Notes under the pieces: model-generated
Told to the model about the DNA's origin: nothing
Seen by the model: the letters and a program-made list of their open reading frames with translations, nothing else
The model's database searches: none
Origin: Trichomonas vaginalis G3
Lineage: Eukaryota > Parabasalia > Trichomonadida > Trichomonadidae
Reading direction: 5' to 3'
Assembly: GCF_026262505.1 (NCBI RefSeq)
Contig: NC_067206.1
Span: 35,169,896 to 35,233,895, forward strand
DNA length: 64,000 nucleotides
Made by a program: the position numbers and the translations under genes
Shown: piece by piece, positions 10,604-18,990 of the stretch
Layout of the letters: each line of letters starts with the position of its first letter
How positions within the stretch are numbered: the first letter of the stretch is position 1

Positions 10604-11062
10604 ATGAGTTCTTCATCAAGCTCTCGCGAACCTTCACCATCTATGAAACAAACTTTACCAAACGATTATGGAGCACCTATTGAATATTTCTTACGAGCTG
10701 CACAATGGCAAAGAGCAGTTTCACCAAGGTTAGGTGTTCCACCAGCTCCTGTCAAAAATAGCATTTGGTCAAGTCCTTATATAAAATATGGTCTCCCACT
10801 AGGTTTGCTAGCTACAGCAGGAGCAGTTATGATGTTGAAAAGAAATAAAGCAAATGTTATAAATAATACTGAAATAGCTGAAGTTAAACAAACTCCAACA
10901 CCTTCGCCAAAACCAACGCCTTCACAAACAACACCTTCAATGACTCCTGAACCTATGAAAGTACAAACTCCTGTTCAAAAGTCAACTCCAAAACCGACTC
11001 CAACATTTAAACCAGAACCTACTCCTCAAATAAATCGTAAAACTCCTGCGTTTCCTTACTGA
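10604..11062 (+). CDS. Single-pass membrane protein with Pro/Thr tail
   Basis: 152 aa, intact. A Ser-rich N-terminus is followed by one hydrophobic segment (about residues 63-81, YGLPLGLLATAGAVMML) and then a low-complexity tail of Thr-Pro-Lys-Pro repeats. A shorter protein with the same plan occurs at 36,043 in Maverick C. It sits between the capsid gene and a small coiled-coil gene, so a virion or membrane role is plausible. Unrecognised family. Confidence 0.6.
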   Translation: MSSSSSSREPSPSMKQTLPNDYGAPIEYFLRAAQWQRAVSPRLGVPPAPVKNSIWSSPYIKYGLPLGLLATAGAVMMLKRNKANVINNTEIAEVKQTPTPSPKPTPSQTTPSMTPEPMKVQTPVQKSTPKPTPTFKPEPTPQINRKTPAFPY

Positions 11063-11109
11063 AAAATAACGTTATTTTTATTTTATTTGAACATTTTATT
11101 TAGAGTAAA

Positions 11110-11346
11110 ATGACGACTAAAGTCACTGAAGCAATGAAACAAAAATTTTTGGTAGAATACATTAAATCAGGAGCGGTTCCAGGAGGTTTTTACGTTCATA
11201 CTATGAAGGATGGTAGAGTTCAGTTTAGAAAGATAAAGCAACCATTAGATAGAGAAGGTATATTAAGGAAGATTAAACTTCATGAGGACAACATTGCTGA
11301 ACTTAGGAAGAAGTTAGAAGAGTTGGAGAAAGGAAGAGAGTTATAA
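11110..11346 (+). CDS. Small KDG-motif coiled-coil protein, 78 aa
   Basis: Intact, and about 80% identical by eye to the 76-aa protein at 37,357 in Maverick C, which otherwise belongs to a different subfamily. N-terminal helix, then GGFYVHTMKDGRVQFRKIKQ, then a C-terminal coiled coil (HEDNIAELRKKLEELEK). The strong conservation across subfamilies, with changes concentrated in the coil, suggests selection. Function unknown. Followed by an A-type hairpin. Confidence 0.7.
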   Translation: MTTKVTEAMKQKFLVEYIKSGAVPGGFYVHTMKDGRVQFRKIKQPLDREGILRKIKLHEDNIAELRKKLEELEKGREL

Positions 11347-11361
11347 AGCAATGAATTCAAC

Positions 11362-11409
11362 GGGTGAAAAAAGAGGTGAAAAAAGAGGTGACATCTCACC
11401 ACTTCACCT
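11362..11409. repeat. Intergenic hairpin, A-type, near right terminus
   Basis: GGGTGA, AGAGGTGA and AGAGGTGACATCTCACC with TCACCT on the other arm, 16 bp after the stop at 11,346. The sequence that follows (AAATTTATTTTTGTGCTATG) is shared with Maverick B at about 23,980, where the hairpin itself has a different stem sequence. Confidence 0.75.
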
Positions 11410-11510
11410 AAATTTATTTTTGTGCTATGTTTTCATACGTGTGAGGGTGGTGATATCATTAATTTTTAAGTTTATTTTATTATTTAGCGAGAACGTTTAT
11501 TTTTATGTAA

Positions 11511-11837
11511 ATGACGAAAACTATTGAGATAACAAACTACAACGGTCATGAGTTCAAGAATTTGTTCTTCGTTCCTCGTGAAAATACATTCTATCAGATA
11601 CGAGGGAGAAAGGGTAAAGTTAGTTTGAGCGTTTATGAAGGAATGAAGAATGGAAAGTTTATACAAGCATACGATACAAACGGTAAACGTGTTTCATTAG
11701 CTTTGTCAAAACTTACTAACATTTATTTTGACAGTGACTTTGACTCTGACGATTGGAGTGACAGCAGCGATACTGAAGAATATGAACTGTTGTGTGAAGC
11801 AAAGCAATGGGAAGAGTTGCAATACTTTTGTAAGTGA
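11511..11837 (+). CDS. Terminal-repeat protein, 108 aa
   Basis: Intact. It is near-identical to 23,589-23,909 at the other kind of Maverick end, so the gene lies inside the terminal repeats and would be present twice per element. The N-terminal 70 residues look like a small beta fold (NGHEFKNLFFVPRENTFYQI, RGRKGKVSLSVY); then a very acidic linker (DSDFDSDDWSDSSDTEEYE) and an aromatic end (WEELQYFCK). The acidic tail differs between copies while the fold region is constant. Function unknown; outward-directed. Confidence 0.7.
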   Translation: MTKTIEITNYNGHEFKNLFFVPRENTFYQIRGRKGKVSLSVYEGMKNGKFIQAYDTNGKRVSLALSKLTNIYFDSDFDSDDWSDSSDTEEYELLCEAKQWEELQYFCK

Positions 11838-11980
11838 GAACGTTTATTTTTACAGTAGTGAGTTCGTTAGTGAAAACATTAGTGAATTCGTTAGTGAAGT
11901 CGTTAGTGAGGTGAAGTGGTTGGCGGCTTTATAAATATTTAAGGTTAAGTTGGTGTTTGTGTTTGTGTTGTAAAATATAC

Positions 11981-12009
11981 GTTAACGGTTTTGTAAAGTG
12001 TCAAATTCA
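11981..12009 (+). promoter_or_regulatory. Outward-facing host-type promoter in the terminal repeat
   Basis: GTTAACGGTTTTGTAAAGTG then TCAAATTC. The AACGGTTT block resembles the T. vaginalis M3 promoter motif and the TCAAATTC lies at Inr distance. It points out of the element into the flanking DNA and is conserved at 23,461-23,492; a partial version is at 38,072. Confidence 0.4.
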
Positions 12010-12056
12010 CAAGTATTGTGTATGGAGGAACGCAGTGCCACAGTACACAAGACTTG
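12010..12056. repeat. Terminal hairpin of Maverick A
   Basis: CAAGT-x-TTGTGTA pairs with TACACAA-x-ACTTG around a loop containing GGAACGCAGTGCC. The last 10 bp of the element follow. Maverick B has a hairpin in the same place with the complementary loop core GGCACTGCGTTCC but a wholly different stem. Confidence 0.7.
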
Positions 12057-12060
12057 TATA

Positions 12061-12717
12061 CTAACTGAGTCTCTGGGAAGCGCCAATTGTTGTTCCAACC
12101 TTCTTTCCATAAGAACCTGTGATTGTTGTGCCACCACGCGAAATTGAGCCACCGAAGATTTTTCCAAGACCTGGAACTCTTGAGACATCGGCACCAATTG
12201 TTGTGCGGCCAAGCTTGATATCGCCACCGAATGTTCTACCGCGTGTTAATGTGTCATATGAGCCTCTTAAGGAACCAAACTTTCCGCCATATCCAATTGA
12301 TGCTTGGCCACGACTTCCCTGACCTGTGTATCCGAAGGAAAATGATCTGCCAGATGGTGTAATGTGAGAAACATCAAATACGGGGAGTTTTGTACTTGGA
12401 TGATGGCCAATGGATGGGAAAGTAGTTCCTCTTGATGGAGCTAAGATTGGCTGTGAAGATCGTCTGTATGATGGCATTGAGGGTCTGTATGATGGCATTC
12501 CACCCCTTCCAATAGGTCTTGGAGCTGGAGCTGTTCTTGGAGCTGGTCTTGGAGCTGACATTGGAGGTGGCTTGTATGCTGGCATTGCTGGTCTTGGAGC
12601 AATTGGTCTTGGATTGTATCTTGGCATTCCGCCACCTCTTGGTGCATTAAGCTCATGCCAGTGTCTCAATCTATCAACTTCCCATTCAACTGAAAGACAT
12701 GTTAAGAAGAGGAACAT
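12061..12717 (-). CDS. Gly/Pro/Arg-rich repetitive protein, host-like, 3' end at Maverick junction
   Basis: 218 aa. Short N-terminus (MFLFLTCLSVEWEVDRLRHW), a Pro-Arg-rich middle (repeats of PRPAP, PSYRPSMPSYR), then a Gly-rich C-terminal third with beta-repeat character (GYGGKFGSLRGSYDTLTRGR, KIFGGSISRGGTTITGSYG). Its stop codon falls in the first bases of the Maverick A terminus, so the natural 3' end was probably replaced by the insertion. A good Inr lies 20-30 bases upstream of the ATG. Function unknown. Confidence 0.55.
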   Translation of the reverse strand: MFLFLTCLSVEWEVDRLRHWHELNAPRGGGMPRYNPRPIAPRPAMPAYKPPPMSAPRPAPRTAPAPRPIGRGGMPSYRPSMPSYRRSSQPILAPSRGTTFPSIGHHPSTKLPVFDVSHITPSGRSFSFGYTGQGSRGQASIGYGGKFGSLRGSYDTLTRGRTFGGDIKLGRTTIGADVSRVPGLGKIFGGSISRGGTTITGSYGKKVGTTIGASQRLS

Positions 12718-12734
12718 TTTAGATTATGAAGATG

Positions 12735-12746
12735 TGTCAAATGACA
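12735..12746 (-). promoter_or_regulatory. Inr for the Gly/Pro-rich gene
   Basis: Read on the minus strand, TTGTCATTTGAC matches the T. vaginalis initiator core closely, 18-30 nt before the ATG at 12,717, the usual 5' leader length for this organism. Confidence 0.5.
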
Positions 12747-12945
12747 AATCTGCCAAAATATTTTTTTATAGGTTGTCTCACTTTTGTGGACAAAATGCAA
12801 AAACCTATGAATTTTCCTATTTTAATTTGATATTCATAATATATAAGTATTTGTAATGCATATTCTATCTTCTAATTAGTAAAATTACATTGCCCGCCAA
12901 AATCAAAAATTTTCTATTGAAAAAATAGCGCCAAGTCCAAAAGTG

Positions 12946-13260
12946 TCATTTTCTCATTGAAGACCGCAGCTGGAGTCAATGCCGATTATCCACTTGCTGG
13001 GATGTTACACAGCCTTTGATCTGGCCAATCATAGTGCTGTTCCATCCACATCAGCAAGTGATTTCGGCATCAGATCTCCACTTGGTCTTCCATGAGAGTT
13101 CTGCAAGCCAGGAGTGCAATATCTATACAGCCTTGCTGCTAGGATATAGTAGCCAGGCTGCGTAGATATTGCGCTCCTATGGATATGAGTTATACGTTAT
13201 TATCCGCATGGGCTCATACTGCCATCCTCTGGTTCCCGAAGGGCCAAGGATTCCCATGGA
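12946..13260 (+). ncRNA. Candidate structured RNA: Inr followed by three long stem-loops
   Basis: TCATTTTCTCATTGA (12,946-12,960) is close to a perfect extended Inr. It is followed by a GC-richer block with three imperfect hairpins: about 12,978-13,068 (arms ATGCCGA and CACTTGCTG with CAGCAAGTG and TCGGCAT), 13,116-13,181 (AGGAGTGCAATATCTA with TAGATATTGCGCTCCT), and about 13,177-13,223 (ATGAG/CTCAT). The first ATG opens only a 38-codon frame. It may be a structured ncRNA, a hairpin precursor, or folded DNA of a decayed insertion. It abuts a headless Pmp-like gene. Confidence 0.4.
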
Positions 13261-14223
13261 AATGATGAAATTACTGAAAAACATACTGCAAACGTGGAAT
13301 TCAGTCGAAGTTCACAAGGAAACTATTATGTGACAACATGCTCATTTAATGAAATCAAAAATGTTGTTATATCAATGAGCGGTTCAAATATTAAACTTCT
13401 TGTTTCGATCTCTGGGTTCAATGGCACAGTAACTCCATCTCAAACAATTTATATTTACTATTCAAACTGTGTAATTTATCGTACATGCACAACACAATCT
13501 ATTCAGACATCATCATCTTCGGAAGGAGTATTTTTGTATACAAGTGTATCATCATCTGATTCAGTCACGAAAAGTTTTCTCCATGATTCTTCAATCTTTA
13601 ATTGTGGCGAACTAAACAAAGGTAGTTCAATTCATAGATTTTCATTTGGAAATATCAGTTATTCTCGAAATAATCTTACAAACAACAAATGCACCGATGA
13701 TGTTGGAATAGAAATTGATTCTTATCAGAATTGCAACCTTAGTCGATCTACATTTAAAGATAATAGCGCAGTTAATAAAATTTTTTATATCGGAGCATCA
13801 GGCCCTTATAATTTTTACCAATGCAATATAGTTAGAAATACAGTTTCATATAATTGCTTTCGAATAATTAATTCAGCACAAATTATAATAGAAAGCTGTT
13901 CATTTATTAACAATCAATGTTCTCAAACATTTGACCTAAGTTCATCTTCTTGTTCTGTTACAATTATCCAGAGTGATTATGATGGACAATCTGTAAGTGC
14001 CACTATAAAAAGTACTAAAAAAGGTCATTACAACAATTTATCACATATATCTACTGGGTTATGTCATGCAAATTTCACATTCAGTGATTATTTAAATGTT
14101 CATAATAATGAATTGAACAATGGAGTATACAATGATATTCCTACACGCTTCAATATATATGGACTATCTAATTATTTAGATTGTTCTCACATTTTAACTA
14201 AATTCATTGTCTCTCCTAACTAA
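13189..14223 (+). pseudogene. Pmp-like surface protein fragment (C-terminal)
   Basis: Open from 13,189 to the stop at 14,223 with no plausible ATG; the first in-frame candidate is a GTG at 13,294, so the 5' part is missing. Short Ser/Asn/Cys-rich repeats such as CSFINNQCSQTF and STFKDNSAVNK form the right-handed beta-helix pattern of the trichomonad Pmp-like surface family. No C-terminal membrane anchor is present before the stop, so it may also be 3'-truncated. Related fragments lie at 18,376 and 43,119. Confidence 0.6.
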
Positions 14224-15272
14224 ACATAAAAATACTTATATATATATTTAATAAATATTTTATGCTTGAGTCAATGCAATAAGATGATAAGATGTGAGTA
14301 ATCATCTCGATATTCCTATCATAATATAGTTGACTATATTAAAAGACAGAAATGATAAGGATAACATTTATACAATATAATATTTTGAGTTCTTATTATG
14401 AGAATTCTCCAAGCATTCATATAATGAGAATATACCATTAAATTAAAATATAATGGAAAATCCAAAGATACATTATCCATGCATCCAAAAAAATATCTCA
14501 ATTTTCATTTAATCACTTCTATTTTCAGTTCTTATTTAAGGTGCATATCAAATTATCCAACGTTATATGGTGAGAGCTGTTTATGTGTTTATTTTCCACC
14601 GTGTTGACATTATGAAAAATGACTATGTACAAATAATCCTAATTAATGTTAACTCAATTTTCTAACAACTAGTGTGAAGCACCATATCATACTCTCTTAA
14701 GGCTGTGCTTACCACTTTCTCACAGATACTTTATAATCCCACAAATAAATTAGAGTTTGCGAATTAAGCTGTAAACACCGAAATAAGTTGTAAACGCTAC
14801 TAATTCTTTACAGGATATATTTCATATCTCCTCATTAATGTGTGGGTCTTTCTTGTTGTAATAAAGTTGTTTACAGCTATATTCGTTGTTTACAACTTAC
14901 TTCGCTAACTCTATTCAAAAAAAAACTGGGTTTTACATGGGGTGCAAAAAATGCGCAAAAGCGATTATTTAAAATTGAATCTGCGCATATTTTGCGCATT
15001 TGAAAAAATATGGAGTTGACTATTATAAATAATCAAAACCATTAATAAAGTATAGCCATAATTGCATATGCAAAATATATTAAAGAAAAAATGCTTACAT
15101 CTTTTGACTACTTTACGCGGATAGATTTTTAAACGCACAAATAATGCGCAAATTGAATGTAAAAAACTCATAACAAAGATATGAATTTAACCTCTCAAAC
15201 ACTCTCTAGTTTTATAAGGCATAGATAGTTTAAATTCTTATAAATAAAAATAAAAAAAATCAAAAAACTTAT
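14224..15272. other. AT-rich intergenic region
   Basis: No coding frame of interest. It holds the MITE at 14,752-14,912 and, at 14,950-15,150, several copies of TGCGCA in both orientations (GATCTGCGCATATTTTGCGC-like spacing) that could form a cruciform. Otherwise nothing is seen. Confidence 0.6.
14752..14912. mobile_element. 160-bp MITE with about 45-bp terminal inverted repeats
   Basis: The left arm begins AGAGTTTGCGAATTAAG and contains two AAGYTGTAAAC sub-repeats. The right arm is its reverse complement with few mismatches (ends CTTCGCTAACTCT). TA lies at both borders (positions 14,751-14,752 and 14,912-14,913 give TAGAGTT...AACTCTA), consistent with a Tc1/mariner-type TA target duplication. 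Only about 70 bp separates the arms and no protein is encoded. Confidence 0.7.
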
Positions 15273-18200
15273 TTAATAAAATGATGAGAAATCGATTTCT
15301 ACGTCCTTCAAGTTGTTGACTGTCTCATTCAGTGATGACAAGTCCACTTCAATCTTTTCAGACAGTTTCTTGAAACTCTTCAACAGAGTATTTGCTAATT
15401 TTGTCACTTTTTCAGGTCTTAACAAATACGGGACGGAACCATAAGGTGCCAACACGTTCATTCCGTGTATTTCATCACCAACTCTTGTTCCCTTCAGAAT
15501 GTACCATCTCGCTCTGTCGTATTTGATCAAAATTAGTAAGTTCACGTTTCCTGACTCTAGTTGGGCCACTAAGTGTCTTCTTTGGTCCGGAATGACCATG
15601 TGAACCATAGAACTCTTTGAAAACATGGTCGGATAAGCTCCACCAGGAGTTGTACTGTAAATGCAGTCTGCTGTCTCAATGAACTGGAATCTCCATGGGA
15701 AGATATGATGAGTAGTTGGTTGAGCGTCCATTGCACATAGAACTACTGAGCCGTGGTTGACAATATAATTCTCTTCTTCAAGAGACATCATGACAATCGT
15801 AAGAATATCGTTTTTATGTTGTGAATTGACCAAGAATGGTCGTATAACCGCTTTTTCGTGTAAATGAATAAGACATGAGGATTTTCCGTACTTAAAACTG
15901 TCTTGTACGCAAGAATAGAACTGATCGATATCATTGTAGTATAGACAACCCGCTAATAGTTGTATATGCTGCTTAATACGTGGACATTCGGATAATTCTG
16001 GAATATCAAGTTCCGAAATTTTCCTTTTTTTCAATTGTCCGCGGATATCTAGACATGTATCCATCAGTAGATCAAAGAAACTAACACGTACATCGTTTTT
16101 CGAATCATCTATCCGGCCATTTGATATCATGACATTAGATAAAGCAGAAGAAAGCTCTGGAAGAGGATAGAACATGAAGTCATCGGTTCCTGATAATGGA
16201 ACAGTGGCCGCGGCAATCATTTCGCCTGATTTTTTGATCAAATTTAAAGATTTTTTTTCTTCTGTGGAAAATTTTGTCAAAAGTTTGCTATCGGCAATCC
16301 ATGTCAATGTAGAGAACGATATCGGTGGAATTTCGCCTAAAAACCGTTCAGCGGTTGGTCGAACTTCTAATTCTAAATTTTGTCCTTTAACTCGTTGGAG
16401 ACCGAACATTACTGCTCCTAACAAGGATGATGTTAAGAAGTGGTCATCGTAAAGTCCTTTTCCGAACAATTCTGTAACATCTCGAACAATAAATGTCAAA
16501 ACTGGAATTTCTCGCATTTTGCAGATTGTAGAGATTGCGTATACCTCTAATATAGAACGAGAACTTGGTGTTTGCCACATGGGAACGATGAAATTGATCA
16601 TTTTGTTGAGTTTTAGTTCAAAAGCTGATTGAACTCTGAAATAAACCTCATCCATCACTTCCTTTGTAGCCTTCTTGTTGTATAGTGATCCTATTGACCA
16701 TGAGTATTGGTTGTTTACGTATTCTGCGCATGCAATGTCTGAATTCCAAAGATTTGCTGATTTTCCGATAGTTCTATGTGATACAAACCTACTGAGTTTC
16801 TTGTGGTTGTGAGTTATGAGTATAGAAAAGATCGCGTGTATGAAATATTCAACATTTCTTAAAATATAAGTCGAAGATTTCAAAGCAAGAATGACCATGT
16901 ACCTACAATTCTGTATTATTAAAGAATGTACACCAAGCCTATAGTTTCCAATGTCGTACTTGAAGATTTCCCCTTTTCTATGCTTGTTTTTGAAAAATTC
17001 TTGGGAAAATTTTTCAATGTAAGGTTTGATTTCATCGTCTTCGCATTGGCTGTAAATGGTCGCGTGTTCTTCTTCTTCACAAATAAAAAGAGATAAACTG
17101 GATAAACCAAGTTTTTTTGCGACCATATTTAAAAATGAAATAAAAGTGGAGATACTAGGCGAACTAGATAAACCATCCAATAGCAGGGTCTTGTGGATAC
17201 TCAATAAGTTGGAGATTTCGTTCGATTGGCGACCAATTGGAATATCATTCACAAAATTAGACATAATTTGAACTTCTGTTGGCTGGTTGTCTACAGATAC
17301 ATGGTAAATGATGGATGGTGGCTTGCCAGCTTTGCATTGGATCTTTGCTTCGATTGGATATCTTAAATCGTCTCCATCAACGCTACAAACACTTCCTCCT
17401 TCTGTGGATTGGAAATCTGTGTCTCCAAATTCATAATTCATGTGAAGAAGCGAACATTGTATAATTCCATGTGGCATTTTTTTGATAATTACTTTATATG
17501 ACTCTGTATTTCGATTTAAGTAGATTTCATGGAAAGTCACATCTCCATTGAATTCAATTAAGTACTTTTCAAGCGCGTTTTTAACTTGATTTGGAATATT
17601 ATTTGAAAATGGTGTCAAAAGACGGCAATACTTACAAATATAGAAGATGGTAAACTCGTTGGTACCACTGTAGATATATTTTAATGGAATTTTCTTGGCA
17701 ATCCAGGCAGAAATCATTATTATCGATAAAACAGGGATTAATAAATGTTTGATATATCTTATACCCTCAACTATAGCCTTTTCATGACATACTGCATAGC
17801 TATTTGCGTTAATTGCAATTTTTGTCTCAAAAATTGTGACATTTTGAAATTTATAATTATCGTTTTGAAAATCTTGCTTTGTAATAACATATCTGGCTAA
17901 TGGTAAGTTGTTGCTTAAGATTTCAAATCCGTTATTCATATAGTTTGAGATAAATTTTGAATTTACTTGGCCAATTAATGAAATTTGATTGTTTGGTAAA
18001 GATAAATTGTTTGACATATAGATATTGTACTTTTCTGTATAGTTGATGAAGCATGGAGATGAAAATAATTTACTATTTTGATGATTCTTGGTTTCAGGAG
18101 AGTTGTTCAGCATTTTTCTTCGAAATGACTTGAAATTGAATAAAGACAGATCCAAATCTAGCAAACTAGAGTCTACCTCGATTAAAAATCTGCGAGAGAA

Positions 18201-18284
18201 AAGCCATGAAATCATTTTTTTTTGAGGAAGTAAAGAGGATCTCAGAAAATTTTTGATTGAAATTAATATCAAAGAGAGTAACAT
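15273..18284 (-). CDS. Large host protein of unknown function, 1003 aa
   Basis: Intact single-exon frame, the only long undisturbed host gene here. Hydrophobic N-terminus (MLLSLILISIKNFL), an Asn-rich stretch to about residue 170, then a clear membrane segment (LLIPVLSIIMISAWIA, about 182-197). A short cysteine pair follows (YICKYCRLLTPF), then about 700 residues of soluble mixed alpha/beta sequence without recognised motifs. The layout suggests an extracytoplasmic N-domain and a large cytosolic domain, possibly sensory, but no family is recognised. Several in-frame Mets near the start leave the exact N-terminus open. Confidence 0.7.
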   Translation of the reverse strand: MLLSLILISIKNFLRSSLLPQKKMISWLFSRRFLIEVDSSLLDLDLSLFNFKSFRRKMLNNSPETKNHQNSKLFSSPCFINYTEKYNIYMSNNLSLPNNQISLIGQVNSKFISNYMNNGFEILSNNLPLARYVITKQDFQNDNYKFQNVTIFETKIAINANSYAVCHEKAIVEGIRYIKHLLIPVLSIIMISAWIAKKIPLKYIYSGTNEFTIFYICKYCRLLTPFSNNIPNQVKNALEKYLIEFNGDVTFHEIYLNRNTESYKVIIKKMPHGIIQCSLLHMNYEFGDTDFQSTEGGSVCSVDGDDLRYPIEAKIQCKAGKPPSIIYHVSVDNQPTEVQIMSNFVNDIPIGRQSNEISNLLSIHKTLLLDGLSSSPSISTFISFLNMVAKKLGLSSLSLFICEEEEHATIYSQCEDDEIKPYIEKFSQEFFKNKHRKGEIFKYDIGNYRLGVHSLIIQNCRYMVILALKSSTYILRNVEYFIHAIFSILITHNHKKLSRFVSHRTIGKSANLWNSDIACAEYVNNQYSWSIGSLYNKKATKEVMDEVYFRVQSAFELKLNKMINFIVPMWQTPSSRSILEVYAISTICKMREIPVLTFIVRDVTELFGKGLYDDHFLTSSLLGAVMFGLQRVKGQNLELEVRPTAERFLGEIPPISFSTLTWIADSKLLTKFSTEEKKSLNLIKKSGEMIAAATVPLSGTDDFMFYPLPELSSALSNVMISNGRIDDSKNDVRVSFFDLLMDTCLDIRGQLKKRKISELDIPELSECPRIKQHIQLLAGCLYYNDIDQFYSCVQDSFKYGKSSCLIHLHEKAVIRPFLVNSQHKNDILTIVMMSLEEENYIVNHGSVVLCAMDAQPTTHHIFPWRFQFIETADCIYSTTPGGAYPTMFSKSSMVHMVIPDQRRHLVAQLESGNVNLLILIKYDRARWYILKGTRVGDEIHGMNVLAPYGSVPYLLRPEKVTKLANTLLKSFKKLSEKIEVDLSSLNETVNNLKDVEIDFSSFY

Positions 18285-18375
18285 AAATTAACCTCGAAAA
18301 AATCGAAAAAATAATCATCAGAATCGACATGAATTTTTAATCGTACTATTCAATTATTTATATTTCTGAAAAAAT

Positions 18376-18880
18376 TCAAATATTGACACATTTTCTGCCG
18401 AATAACGGAAAATTAATGCTGTTAGTAGTAGAATTGTTTCCAATGTAGTTACATTTCATACATCTGCATGCTATATTTTTGAATCCTACAATGGATGACT
18501 CCCATGCAAAATTATTGCTAATTGTTGTATATTGTATAACAAGGTTTTTACAGTTATTCAAATCTAATGTAGCATAAACTTTTCCTCTGCAATGTGAAAT
18601 ATTTACATTATCAACCAAGATTTTCCCTCCAGATATTGCTATTAATCGATAAGTTGAATTTCCGCAGTTATTCATTGAAGATTCTTTTATTGTTTGCCGA
18701 ATTTCAGATGATTCTGGAGCTTGCGTTTCCAGAAGCTGATTATTTACAGAATTTTCTACACAATTATAAGCACAAACCCTATTCCATACTGTTCCTCTAT
18801 GCTGTAATATCAATATTTCCTTCGGTGTATCAGAAATAGAACAATCTTCTAATAAAATTTTTGGTGATATCCTTTGATAA
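18376..18880 (-). pseudogene. Pmp-like surface protein fragment (internal)
   Basis: Minus-strand frame open from about 18,880 with no ATG. Beta-helix repeats: ILLEDCSISDTPKEILILQH, VDNVNISHCRGKVYATLD, IQYTTISNNFAWESSIVGFK. Cys and Asn spacing matches the family at 13,189 and 43,119. Both ends are abrupt: the 5' side meets region E at about 18,880, and the 3' side reaches a stop 90 bp from the 1003-aa gene. A dead fragment. Confidence 0.55.
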
Positions 18881-18990
18881 GAATATTAATTTCTACACTT
18901 TCTCTTTTCACAGGTTCTACATTTTTTGAAGTAGTTTGAATTCTTCTTTTAACCCAGAATTTTCGCATTTTTAAAAAATTAAAAATAAAA

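Larger units (their letters stand above)
1..12066 (+). mobile_element. Maverick/Polinton A (right part, fossil)
   Basis: Right-hand part of a Polinton; the left end lies before the window. Parts in order: end of a small gene, hairpin array, small minus-strand gene, KilA-N gene, a conserved minus-strand gene, polB, penton-like gene, small basic gene, capsid gene, small virion-type genes, terminal gene and terminal repeat ending ...ATACTAACT. The set of protein-primed polB plus capsid-type genes defines the family. It is broken, with roughly half a dozen breaks in the large genes. Its genes are nearly identical to those of Maverick B, so it is young. No packaging ATPase or cysteine protease was recognised in the visible part. 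Confidence 0.9.
11430..12066. repeat. Right terminal repeat of Maverick A
   Basis: From about 11,430 to 12,009 this matches, in reverse complement, 23,464-24,000 at the left end of Maverick B, including the terminal 108-aa gene. The outermost bases are ATACTAACT; read inward this is AGTTAGTAT, starting with AG as Polinton ends do. The partner end of A lies outside the window. Confidence 0.75.

Noticed and set aside
12056-12066. ATACTAACT as an intron branch point
   Set aside because: The same word ends three unrelated Maverick termini and no AG follows at the required distance; it is the element's terminal sequence.
18849-18968. 39-codon minus-strand frame divergent from the region E ATPase
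   Set aside because: Overlaps the Pmp-like fragment in another frame and has no recognisable features; too weak to list.
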